36,937 bases of DNA from assembly GCA_017471765.1 (NCBI GenBank), contig JAFURT010000004.1:1-36937 (forward strand), given 5' to 3'. Under the pieces are notes generated by a model that did no database searches, was not told where the DNA came from, and worked only from the letters and a program-made list of their open reading frames with translations. Both the position numbers and the translations under genes were made by a program. Within the stretch, counting starts at the first letter, position 1; the number at the start of each line of letters is the position of its first letter. Below, one piece after another: positions 30,913 through 36,937 of this stretch. The stretch comes from Clostridia bacterium. GTDB lineage: Bacteria > Bacillota > Clostridia > Oscillospirales > Acutalibacteraceae.

Positions 30913-30948
30913 CACAGCCCACCGGTCAATAGCCGGTGGGCTGTTTTT
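30913..30948 (+). terminator. Intrinsic terminator of the lipoprotein gene
   Basis: CAGCCCACCGG and CCGGTGGGCTG form an 11-bp stem with a short loop, followed by TTTTT. Confidence 0.92.
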
Positions 30949-30961
30949 CTGTATATGGACA

Positions 30962-31293
30962 AATAAGAATCCTCCGGCTTAGCCGGGGGTTTTCCGTATG
31001 CGGGCAAAGCACTACTACACTAGCGGCGCACAAGTGCGCTCAAATTTATCGACATTTGCGTACGAAAGGTCTGCAGAAAGCCACGAAGCCTCCCCTTGAG
31101 GACGCAAGGGGAGCTGGCGGCGCCAGCCGACTGAGGGGATTTGAAAAAGAATACAACCCCTCCACCGCCGTTTGGCGGTCCCCCTCCCCGACTTCGCCAC
31201 AGCGAATGTCGAACACAGGGGAGGCACCCTCTCCCAGAGGGAGAGCGCTGAAAACTATACGGAACCCCCGGTACTGCCGGGGGGTAAATTACA
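30962..31293. repeat. Composite dispersed repeat, copy 2
   Basis: This is the second copy of the block at 27244-27591, in the same orientation and diverged at scattered bases. Its inner unit has perfect terminal repeats GCCTCCCC (31088-31095) and GGGGAGGC (31218-31225). It lacks the 20-nt hairpin of copy 1. Instead it has a different extra hairpin GACTTCGC-CACA-GCGAATGTC (31190-31210) at a place where copy 1 has none. The gap 30910-31333 holds only this repeat and two terminators. Confidence 0.85.
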
Positions 31294-31296
31294 AGA

Positions 31297-31328
31297 ACAG
31301 CGGCAACAGGAATACCTGTTGCCGCTGT
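31297..31328 (-). terminator. Probable terminator of the oadB transcript
   Basis: CAGCGGCAACAGG and CCTGTTGCCGCTG form a perfect 13-bp stem with a 4-nt loop, 6 nt after the stop of the small peptide gene. The following T tract is weak. Confidence 0.75.
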
Positions 31329-31333
31329 GTGAA

Positions 31334-31468
31334 TCACTGCTTCTTGGAGGGGATGGCGTTGAGGGTGTATACCACCGCCACAATGACCGCCGTCACGATG
31401 AAGATGCCCAGCATTCCCTTGCCCATAATCGGCAGGGAATTGAGGAAATACTCTACGTTAATACCCAT
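31334..31468 (-). CDS. 44-residue membrane peptide downstream of oadB
   Basis: A short frame starts at ATG 31468 and ends at TGA 31334-31336. AAGGAGG lies 8 nt upstream, overlapping the oadB stop region. The product begins MGINVEYFLNSLPIMGKG and has one membrane helix (GIFIVTAVIVAVVYTL, about residues 21-36) and a basic end PSKKQ. Na+-pumping decarboxylases have small membrane subunits (OadG, or the epsilon subunit of methylmalonyl-CoA decarboxylase); this could be a minimal version that stabilises OadB, but the sequence is too short to assign. It lies 13 nt after oadB and before the terminator, so it is clearly the second gene of that transcript. Confidence 0.8.
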   Translation of the reverse strand: MGINVEYFLNSLPIMGKGMLGIFIVTAVIVAVVYTLNAIPSKKQ

Positions 31469-31481
31469 ATTCGTTTCCTCC

Positions 31482-32579
31482 TTACTTAACAAACGCCAGA
31501 ATCAGACCGCCAGCGATAACCGAGGCAATCTGTCCGGACACGTTGACACCGATGGAATGCATCAGCAGGAAGTTCTGCGGATCTTCCTGCAGGCCCATCT
31601 TATGCACCACACGAGCGGACATGGGGAAGGCCGAAATACCGGCCGCACCGATCATGGGGTTGATCTTCTTCTTGGAGAACAGGTTCATCACCTTGGCCAG
31701 CATCACACCGGCAAAGGTATCGAACACGAAGGCAAACAGACCCAGACCGATGATGAGCAGAGTCTCCCATACCAGGAACTCATCCGCACGCATACGGGCA
31801 GCAATGGTGATACCCAGGAAAATGGTGATCAGGTTAGCCAACACCTTCTGGGCGGTTTCGGACAAAGAGTTGAGCACGCCGCACTCCCGGATGAGGTTAC
31901 CGAACATCAGGAAGCCGATCAGCGCCACGGCATCCGGAGCCACCAAGCCCACGATAACCGTCACCACGATGGGGAACAAAATCTTGGTGGTGCGGGATAC
32001 CGGCTTGCCGCCGGAATTATCCATCCGGATCAGCCGTTCCTTCTTGGTGGTACACAGCTTGATGATGGGGGGCTGGATGATGGGCACCAGCGCCATGTAG
32101 GAATAGGCGGCCACCATGATGGCGGCAGAGTAGGAAGAGCCCAGCACACCCGACACATAGATGGCGGTGGGGCCGTCAGCCGCACCGATGATACCCACCG
32201 AGGCGGCATCATTAAGCTCAAAGCCGAACAGGGACGCCATACACATGGTAAAGAAAATACCAAACTGGGCCGCCGCACCGAACAGCATCAGCTTCGGGTT
32301 GGTGAGCAAGGGGGTAAAATCAATCATGGCACCGATACCGATAAACAAAATCAGCGGCATCAGCTCGCCTTTTTCGATACCTACCTCAAACAGGCGGTCG
32401 ATGACCTCCTTGGCACCCGAGTTGGGCAGGTTGATCAGAATCGCACCGAAGCCCATGGGCAACAGCAGAGTGGGCTCCATTTCCTTCTTGATGGCCAGGA
32501 AAATCAGCACGCCGCCGATAATCCACATCACCACCTGCCGCCAATCCACGGCGACAATGTTTTCCAGCAAAACTTCCAT
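31482..32579 (-). CDS. oadB: Na+-translocating decarboxylase beta subunit
   Basis: The 365-residue protein is the polytopic beta subunit of oxaloacetate, methylmalonyl-CoA or glutaconyl-CoA decarboxylase sodium pumps. It couples decarboxylation of carboxybiotin to Na+ export. Family hallmarks are LILFIGIGAMIDFTPLL, the segment GIIGAADGPTAIYVSGVL, the NP/D pair around GFELNDAAS, and a C-terminal NPMIGAAGISAFPMSARVVHK with NFLLMHSIGVNVSGQIAS. About nine hydrophobic helices are visible. ATG 32579 has AAAGGAG 8 nt upstream. The carboxyltransferase (alpha) and biotin-carrier subunits are not in the window, so substrate cannot be told. Confidence 0.93.
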   Translation of the reverse strand: MEVLLENIVAVDWRQVVMWIIGGVLIFLAIKKEMEPTLLLPMGFGAILINLPNSGAKEVIDRLFEVGIEKGELMPLILFIGIGAMIDFTPLLTNPKLMLFGAAAQFGIFFTMCMASLFGFELNDAASVGIIGAADGPTAIYVSGVLGSSYSAAIMVAAYSYMALVPIIQPPIIKLCTTKKERLIRMDNSGGKPVSRTTKILFPIVVTVIVGLVAPDAVALIGFLMFGNLIRECGVLNSLSETAQKVLANLITIFLGITIAARMRADEFLVWETLLIIGLGLFAFVFDTFAGVMLAKVMNLFSKKKINPMIGAAGISAFPMSARVVHKMGLQEDPQNFLLMHSIGVNVSGQIASVIAGGLILAFVK

Positions 32580-32633
32580 TATTCTTCTCCTTTGCAGAAA
32601 AATTAAAAGACCTCTCTAAAAAACGTACAGGAT

Positions 32634-32662
32634 AGTATAGCAAATTTTTCTGTATTTAGCAA
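32634..32662 (-). promoter_or_regulatory. Promoter of oadB
   Basis: On the minus strand TTGCTA (32657-32662), a 17-nt spacer and TATACT (32634-32639), 55 nt before the start. Confidence 0.78.
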
Positions 32663-32695
32663 CCCTATAATATTAAAAAATTGTAAAATCATCGC

Positions 32696-32728
32696 AAAAA
32701 ACGACCCATCATAAAATGGGCCGTTTTT
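32696..32728 (-). terminator. Intrinsic terminator of the acyltransferase gene
   Basis: AAAAACGACCCAT and ATGGGCCGTTTTT form a stem with one A-C mismatch and a short loop, followed on the minus strand by T's, 10 nt after the stop. Confidence 0.8.
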
Positions 32729-32738
32729 CATAACCGGA

Positions 32739-34004
32739 TTAGGTATGCACCACACTATTTGCGGCATTCTGATAAACAATCTCTGTCGCAAAAGCCAGCT
32801 TGGTGACAACATTCTCCTGCTTGGGATAGCAGTAGTAGGAATCGTTCTCGGTGGAAATATCCACACAGTCAAAAGGCTTAATATAGCAGTAGTCATACTC
32901 AATGTGAAGGCTGTTGGTCTGCAAGGGAGTACGCTGGATGCGGTAATCCTCCCCCCGATAGTGCCCCTCCAGGCAGAAGCCGGACTCCGGGTCGTGTGTC
33001 AGCCGCCCTGCGCCCAGTTTAATAAACCGCCAGCACCGAGGAAGGGAATACACCTCCACCTCATCCTCAAAGCGGTAGGTACCGGCCTCGATCTGGCTAC
33101 GCACCTGCTCCCGCTCCCACGCAAACCAGTCGGGGATGTGAGAAAACTCCGTCTCCCCGGTCAAGGCCTCCAGATTGCCATCCTCATTCCAGTTCCAACG
33201 CTTACCGCAGGCGGTGCAGAACAGCTCTGTACCCTTGGAATCCATCTTGTGCTCCGTCAGACAATGGGGGCACTGGTACAGCACCTTGTGCAGTCCCTCC
33301 GCCCGGTAAGGCTCCCGGATGCGAATGCCGGCCTCTTTCTGATAGCGGTAATCATCATAGGCGAAAGCCTCCCGGATGACGGCATTGATCTCGGCTGCCG
33401 ACATGGACTTTACCTGCTCCGCTGTCAGCACCTGGGTCAGGGTGGTGTGCAGCGGCACCTTCCGCTTCTTGCGGAAGTCCCAGAAGGGAGAGTGCAGGTG
33501 GTTACCGTGGTGAATCGCCACCACCACCGGCACTTTGTTCATCCGGATAAGCTTGCCCAGCGCCTCCGGCATATAGGAGGTGGTCCCACAAGGGGAATAC
33601 CGGGCCTCCGGGTACATGGATAGGATATCCCCCCGCTTGAGCACCCGGTTGATGGACTTCACCAGATGCAGGTCCATGGTAAATTTCCGGGTGCAGATGG
33701 CACCAATCAGCTCCAACAGCCAGGGACGGCGGTAGAAGCCGTCGATGCTCACCACATTATTCATCCGGTGCGGGAGGGTGGCCATGGCTATCAGTTCAAA
33801 GTCGATAAAATACATATGGTTACTCAGCAACATATAGGGGGGCTTCAGCCCTTCCATATTGACCTTTTCCACTTTGTAGTCCTTGCCGATGAGGACGATC
33901 TTAGACAGAAGCCAGATGAGCCACACGATAATCTTCGGCTGCCGAATGGGGTATTTCGCCGTATTATAGCGTTTTTTGTTTTTGTAGTTTACTTCCTTAT
34001 TCAT
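32739..34004 (-). CDS. PlsC-type acyltransferase with internal zinc ribbon
   Basis: The 421-residue protein has a lysophospholipid (1-acylglycerol-3-phosphate-type) acyltransferase core. The HX4D motif is His63...Asp68 (LLSNHMYFIDFE), with GAICTRKF, the MYPEARYSPCG block (counterpart of FPEGTRS) and VPVVVAIHHGNH following. The N terminus has an amphipathic or hydrophobic helix (IIVWLIWLLSKIVLIG). After the core, at about 247-270, a CxxC...CxxC zinc ribbon (YQCPHCLTEH, then LFCTACGKRW) is followed by a roughly 150-residue C-terminal domain without a family I recognise. Standard PlsC proteins are about 200-250 aa, so the second half is an addition. ATG 34004 has AGAGGAG upstream. Confidence 0.82.
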   Translation of the reverse strand: MNKEVNYKNKKRYNTAKYPIRQPKIIVWLIWLLSKIVLIGKDYKVEKVNMEGLKPPYMLLSNHMYFIDFELIAMATLPHRMNNVVSIDGFYRRPWLLELIGAICTRKFTMDLHLVKSINRVLKRGDILSMYPEARYSPCGTTSYMPEALGKLIRMNKVPVVVAIHHGNHLHSPFWDFRKKRKVPLHTTLTQVLTAEQVKSMSAAEINAVIREAFAYDDYRYQKEAGIRIREPYRAEGLHKVLYQCPHCLTEHKMDSKGTELFCTACGKRWNWNEDGNLEALTGETEFSHIPDWFAWEREQVRSQIEAGTYRFEDEVEVYSLPRCWRFIKLGAGRLTHDPESGFCLEGHYRGEDYRIQRTPLQTNSLHIEYDYCYIKPFDCVDISTENDSYYCYPKQENVVTKLAFATEIVYQNAANSVVHT

Positions 34005-34042
34005 ATCATTCTCCTCTCATACTCTAAAATGCCGCAGTCCAC

Positions 34043-34071
34043 ATTGTACTGTATTTCGACAAAAAAAGCAA
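34043..34071 (-). promoter_or_regulatory. Promoter of the acyltransferase gene
   Basis: On the minus strand TTGCTT (34066-34071), a 17-nt spacer and TACAAT (34043-34048). Confidence 0.65.
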
Positions 34072-34106
34072 GGTCTATCTTTTTTCCAGTTTCCCCTTTC
34101 GCCGGA

Positions 34107-34135
34107 TTGCAAACATGCAGAAACTGTGGTATAAT
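34107..34135 (+). promoter_or_regulatory. Promoter of the alpha/beta hydrolase gene
   Basis: TTGCAA (34107-34112), a 17-nt spacer and TATAAT (34130-34135), divergent from the acyltransferase promoter. Confidence 0.82.
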
Positions 34136-34160
34136 TAACCGGATAAAAGGAGATGGTCAT

Positions 34161-35108
34161 ATGGAATGGTATTGTATCCTCCTGCTTTTGGTTGGCGGAT
34201 TGCTGGTAGTAGGGCTTTCCGCTATGCTGTTTTGTTACCGGATGGCGTTCTACTCTCCCCCACGGACGCCCCGCGGGGAGGACGAGTATCCGCTACCGGA
34301 GGGGGATATTTATCTGCCCTATGCCGAAACGATGGTGGGCTGGATGAAGGATATGCGGTCAATGCCTTGTGAGGCGTTCAGCATCTCCTCCCACGACGGA
34401 CTGACCCTGCGAGGAAAATTCTTTGAATATGCGCCCGGGGCGCCGATAGAACTGCTCCTCCACGGCTACCGTGGGGATGCGGAACGGGATATGTGCGGCA
34501 GTATCCCCCGTTGCTTCGCTCTGGGGCACAGCGCCTTTATCGTGGAACAACGTGCCAGCGGCGGCAGTGACGGCAACACCATCACCTTCGGCGTAAAGGA
34601 GCATCGGGACTGTTTGGCGTGGGTACAGTTCATAGTGGAGCATTTCGGCCCGGATGTGAAAATCATCCTCACCGGCATTTCCATGGGGGCGGCCACCGTC
34701 CTGCTGGCCGCCGGTCAGCCGTTGCCTCCGCAGGTGAAGGGGGTGCTGGCTGATTGCGGGTATTCCTCCGCACCGGAGATGATCCGCAAGACCATCCGGG
34801 AGATGAAATTGCCCTGCCTCCTCGCCTACCCCTTTGTACGGCTGGCGGGCATGCTGTTTGGGGGCTTCGATATTGAAGAAGCCATCCCTCTGGAGGCGGT
34901 CAAGCATAGCAGAGTGCCGATCATCTTTATCCACGGCGAGGCAGACGACTTTGTTCCCTGCGCTATGAGCCGGGAAATGCACCGCCACTGTGCCTCCCCC
35001 ACCCGCTTGCTGACCATCCCCGATGCCGGACATGGGCTGGCCTATCCCAAAGCACCGGAGCTGTATGTCCGCACCCTGCGGGAATTTTGGGACGAGCACA
35101 TGAACTGA
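34161..35108 (+). CDS. Membrane-anchored alpha/beta hydrolase
   Basis: The 315-residue protein has an N-terminal membrane helix (about 5-26), then an alpha/beta-hydrolase fold. The oxyanion segment is LLLHGYRGDAERD, the nucleophile elbow is GISMGAA with Ser174, the acid is Asp262 or Asp263 in HGEADDFVP, and His291 is in PDAGHGLAY. RASGGSDGNTITFGVKEHRD is typical of the YqkD/BAAT-like group found in Firmicutes. It probably acts as an esterase or thioesterase at the membrane surface; the substrate is unknown. The divergent acyltransferase hints at a lipid link, which is inference. ATG 34161 has AAAAGGAG 9 nt upstream; the frame is open further back, into the promoter. Confidence 0.88.
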   Translation: MEWYCILLLLVGGLLVVGLSAMLFCYRMAFYSPPRTPRGEDEYPLPEGDIYLPYAETMVGWMKDMRSMPCEAFSISSHDGLTLRGKFFEYAPGAPIELLLHGYRGDAERDMCGSIPRCFALGHSAFIVEQRASGGSDGNTITFGVKEHRDCLAWVQFIVEHFGPDVKIILTGISMGAATVLLAAGQPLPPQVKGVLADCGYSSAPEMIRKTIREMKLPCLLAYPFVRLAGMLFGGFDIEEAIPLEAVKHSRVPIIFIHGEADDFVPCAMSREMHRHCASPTRLLTIPDAGHGLAYPKAPELYVRTLREFWDEHMN

Positions 35109-35139
35109 CACACGATACCGCGTATATAGGTATAGATAA

Positions 35140-35177
35140 AAGGATAAAGGCACCCCTTTGGGGGTGCCTTTATCCTT
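35140..35177. terminator. Bidirectional terminator hairpin, copy 1 of a repeat
   Basis: AAGGATAAAGGCACCCC and GGGGTGCCTTTATCCTT form a 17-bp stem with a 4-nt loop, between converging genes. A nearly identical hairpin is at 35896-35933. Confidence 0.85.
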
Positions 35178-35207
35178 GGCTAATAACTATAATTTTGATA
35201 CAATACT

Positions 35208-35741
35208 TTATTGTGTTTTCTCGATTTCAGCAATATACAGAATTATATTTCTACTTTCGCCACTTTCATATTCACTAACAATATATTTGATTTTCAAATA
35301 CTGACCATCTTGTGTAACAACACCGCCGTGAGATGAGGTAGTGTTGTAACCGTTCATGATTTCATAATCGGTGTATTCAAAGTAGATACCGTCTATTTCA
35401 AAATGCTCCGTATCGTGCCCTTCGTATGGCATGGGATGGAAATTTTCAACATATCCCTCCACGTAACAAACACGATTCGTTTCCAATAATTCTTTATATT
35501 CAATGTGCTCAACCGCCATCCCAAGGGTGGAAATAAGAAACAAGAGCACACCCAAAGGTCCTACAATAAAGCCGGCTACTTTGAAAAACGCAGGATGAAA
35601 GCCGCGCACATCCTCACCGCGCTTCTTCGCTTTTATAATAGATATTGATGTTGCAAAAAAGCCTATGCCAACGATCAAGGGAATTAAATTCGATAAATAT
35701 TCTGATAAATCGAACCCGTATTCATATAGAACCTTTTCCAT
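35208..35741 (-). CDS. Hypothetical membrane protein, two helices
   Basis: The 177-residue protein has two membrane helices (about residues 16-34, LIPLIVGIGFFATSISI; and about 50-72, VAGFIVGPLGVLLFLIST) separated by a short basic loop KAKKRGEDVRG. A strand-rich C-terminal domain of about 100 residues follows (VCYVEGYVENFHPMPYEGHDTEHFEIDGIYFEY). I do not recognise the family, but the layout recalls small immunity-like or accessory membrane proteins. Base composition is more A+T-rich than the neighbours to the left, which may point to recent acquisition. ATG 35741 has AAGGAGG 6 nt upstream. Confidence 0.75.
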   Translation of the reverse strand: MEKVLYEYGFDLSEYLSNLIPLIVGIGFFATSISIIKAKKRGEDVRGFHPAFFKVAGFIVGPLGVLLFLISTLGMAVEHIEYKELLETNRVCYVEGYVENFHPMPYEGHDTEHFEIDGIYFEYTDYEIMNGYNTTSSHGGVVTQDGQYLKIKYIVSEYESGESRNIILYIAEIEKTQ

Positions 35742-35769
35742 AGCTCTCCTCCTTGTGTTTCTTCGCTTC

Positions 35770-35798
35770 ATTATACCACAAAAAAACAAAAACCGCAA
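35770..35798 (-). promoter_or_regulatory. Promoter of the two-helix membrane protein
   Basis: On the minus strand TTGCGG (35793-35798), a 17-nt spacer and TATAAT (35770-35775). The -35 box is one arm of a perfect 10-bp inverted repeat (AAACCGCAAT at 35790-35799, ATTGCGGTTT at 35814-35823). Confidence 0.7.
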
Positions 35799-35827
35799 TC
35801 CTTTTGTATCAGAATTGCGGTTTATGT

Positions 35828-35880
35828 TTGGCGGAGTAGGAGAGACTCGATTCCCCTCTTGCGGTGCCCGAGTTCGAGTG
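35828..35880 (-). pseudogene. Possible degenerate tRNA 3' end
   Basis: Read on the minus strand, the block ends GGGGAATCGAGTCTCTCC-TACTCCGCCA, which resembles a T arm, a 3' acceptor strand and CCA. There is no matching 5' half, and the T stem has a mismatch. It may be a tRNA remnant or an old attachment-site scar. Confidence 0.25.
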
Positions 35881-35895
35881 TTATTTCTGACTACA

Positions 35896-35933
35896 AAGAA
35901 TAAAGGCACCCCTTTGGGGGTGCCTTTATTCTT
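35896..35933. terminator. Terminator hairpin, copy 2 of a repeat
   Basis: AAGAATAAAGGCACCCC and GGGGTGCCTTTATTCTT form the same stem as at 35140-35177, with two compensating base changes (GG/CC versus GA/TC), so pairing is kept. It is downstream of the S66 peptidase gene on the minus strand. Confidence 0.8.
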
Positions 35934-36033
35934 GAAAGAAGTGACCTGTTCTGATACGAAATGCACACCCCTCCGACCTTTCGATAAAAGGTATAGGAAT
36001 CATTAAATGGTGCACACCATACTGTCATTTGTA

Positions 36034-36937
36034 TTAGTGAGCAATCATGACTATTTCAGTTTTTTCTTGATTTGCTTGAATACGCACGCTTCCTCCGATA
36101 GGAAAAGTAATCATTGGGAAAACATGGCCAAAATCAGCACCAAATACAACGGGAATATAGGATGGAACCTTGTCCCGGATAATGTCTGTAATTGTCTCTA
36201 CAGTTAGTCCACAGCTATCATCAAAACGTCCGAAGATAATACCTTTGATCGTGTCTGCACCTTCAACCTGTAAGAGTGATTCCAGATTACGGTCGAACTC
36301 GTAACAGAAGTACTCGCCCATAATGTTGTCATCTTCCAGAAATAATACTTTATCTCTGATGTCAGGCATATATTGAGTGCCTTGCAATAGGTTCAGTGTG
36401 CAGAGATTGCCGCCGATAATTGTTCCCTCGCAAACACCCTCTTGAATGGTATGATACTTTACAGCAGATTTAGAGGGCACAACAGTAACAGGTCCATCCT
36501 TGATAACACAATCCACAAATGCATTTCTTGTGTACTCAGTTTCTCTGTCAAATCCAAAAGTGCTGAAATGCGGTCCGTGATATGTGACAAGGCCAGTCTT
36601 AGCATAAATTGCGTTGTGCAGTGCAGTAATATCAGAATAACCACACAAAATTTTGGGGTTCTTTGCAATCAGATCATAATCAAGGTGGCGCAGAAGCTGA
36701 TTGGTATTAAACCCTCCAAGACAAGTTATGATCATCTTTACATTGGGGTCGCAAAACGCTTCGTGGATATCCTCCACACGGGCTGCAATGCTGGATGAAT
36801 GAAATTTACCAACCTCCCGGCTGTTCTTTGAAAAAGTAAGATTAAAGCCCTCTTTTGTCCAGAAGTCAACCGCATGATGATGTGCAACATGCCATACTTC
36901 CGTTAGATTTCTTGATGGTGCAATGACTCTGATTTCA
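36034..36937 (-). CDS. S66-family LD-carboxypeptidase (MccF-like), truncated by the window
   Basis: At least 301 residues are present; the true N terminus lies beyond 36937, and the visible part begins EIRVIAPSRNL, which is normally within the first 20 residues. The S66 catalytic elements are present: nucleophile Ser in LCGYSDITALHNAIYAKTG, Glu in VLFLEDDNIMGEYF and His in FGADFGHVFPMITFPIG. Members cleave LD-peptide bonds in murein recycling (LdcA) or inactivate microcin C-type peptide nucleotides (MccF); the TYHGPHFSTFG and EGTIIGGNLCTL segments fit the MccF-like branch better. Its composition is more A+T-rich than most of the window. A hairpin at 35896 may terminate it. Confidence 0.9.
   Translation of the reverse strand, partial: EIRVIAPSRNLTEVWHVAHHHAVDFWTKEGFNLTFSKNSREVGKFHSSSIAARVEDIHEAFCDPNVKMIITCLGGFNTNQLLRHLDYDLIAKNPKILCGYSDITALHNAIYAKTGLVTYHGPHFSTFGFDRETEYTRNAFVDCVIKDGPVTVVPSKSAVKYHTIQEGVCEGTIIGGNLCTLNLLQGTQYMPDIRDKVLFLEDDNIMGEYFCYEFDRNLESLLQVEGADTIKGIIFGRFDDSCGLTVETITDIIRDKVPSYIPVVFGADFGHVFPMITFPIGGSVRIQANQEKTEIVMIAH

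Noticed and set aside
30936-32606. 556-codon plus-strand frame across repeat copy 2 and oadB
   Set aside because: The first third reads through a non-coding repeat and the rest is antisense to OadB.
33666-34160. N-terminal extension of the alpha/beta hydrolase
   Set aside because: The frame is open upstream, but it is antisense to the acyltransferase and contains the hydrolase promoter; ATG 34161 has the ribosome site.

Overview
The window looks like chromosome from an anaerobic, endospore-forming, G+C-rich member of the Clostridia, most likely Oscillospirales/Ruminococcaceae. The evidence is a SpoVAF-like GerA-family protein, Rex, a cobalamin methionine synthase whose reactivation domain is a separate protein, a secreted protein with cohesin- and dockerin-like modules and Thr-rich linkers, a Na+-pump OadB, and ECF/DUF4367 signalling. 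I see no phage, plasmid, CRISPR or transposase genes. It reads as ordinary chromosome with several small accessory pockets and unusually rich non-coding structure.

Layout. 1-450 is non-coding, with a cluster of short hairpins next to a tRNA-Gly(CCC). 612-8931 is one long minus-strand block: pgeF, spoVAF-like, a small membrane protein, recD2, comF, an mreB-like gene, a CarD-like regulator, a SLOG (YpsA-like) protein and a small unknown. 9030-10963 carries a strong promoter, a long self-complementary leader RNA, an intrinsic terminator, and then a surface BspA-type leucine-rich-repeat protein. 11048-12500 holds prfB (without the usual frameshift) and tRNA-Arg(ACG). 12549-15217 is an accessory pocket: a sigma factor, its DUF4367 membrane partner, a small secreted protein behind an ECF-like promoter, an XRE regulator and a DUF6514-like protein. 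15241-19250 is the metF / MetH-activation / metH operon, each joined by ATGA overlaps, followed by rex and a small unknown.

20308-24843 (minus) is a phosphate module: HD-domain protein, PhoB, PhoR and a Na/Pi cotransporter with a PhoU tail. 24971-27034 is an EF-G-like GTPase. 27664-30909 is a divergent pair: a secreted cohesin-dockerin-solute-binding protein chimera and a WG-repeat-like lipoprotein. Two copies of a composite, non-coding repeat of roughly 340 bp flank this pair (about 27244-27591 and 30962-31293). 31334-32579 is oadB plus a 44-residue membrane peptide. 32739-35108 is a divergent pair, a PlsC-type acyltransferase with an internal zinc ribbon and an alpha/beta hydrolase. The right end has a small membrane protein bracketed by two near-identical hairpins and a truncated S66 peptidase.

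Functional links. The Met block makes 5-methyl-THF (MetF), uses it on homocysteine (MetH) and reactivates the cobalamin (activation protein). The PhoB/PhoR pair sits with the phosphate importer it probably controls. The sigma factor, its DUF4367 partner and the secreted protein look like a self-contained envelope signalling unit. The most unusual items are the cohesin-dockerin-binding-protein chimera, the structured RNA ahead of the LRR gene, the composite repeats with nested hairpin insertions, and the OadB/mini-peptide pair. Family names are from recognition of motifs by eye; no database search was run.
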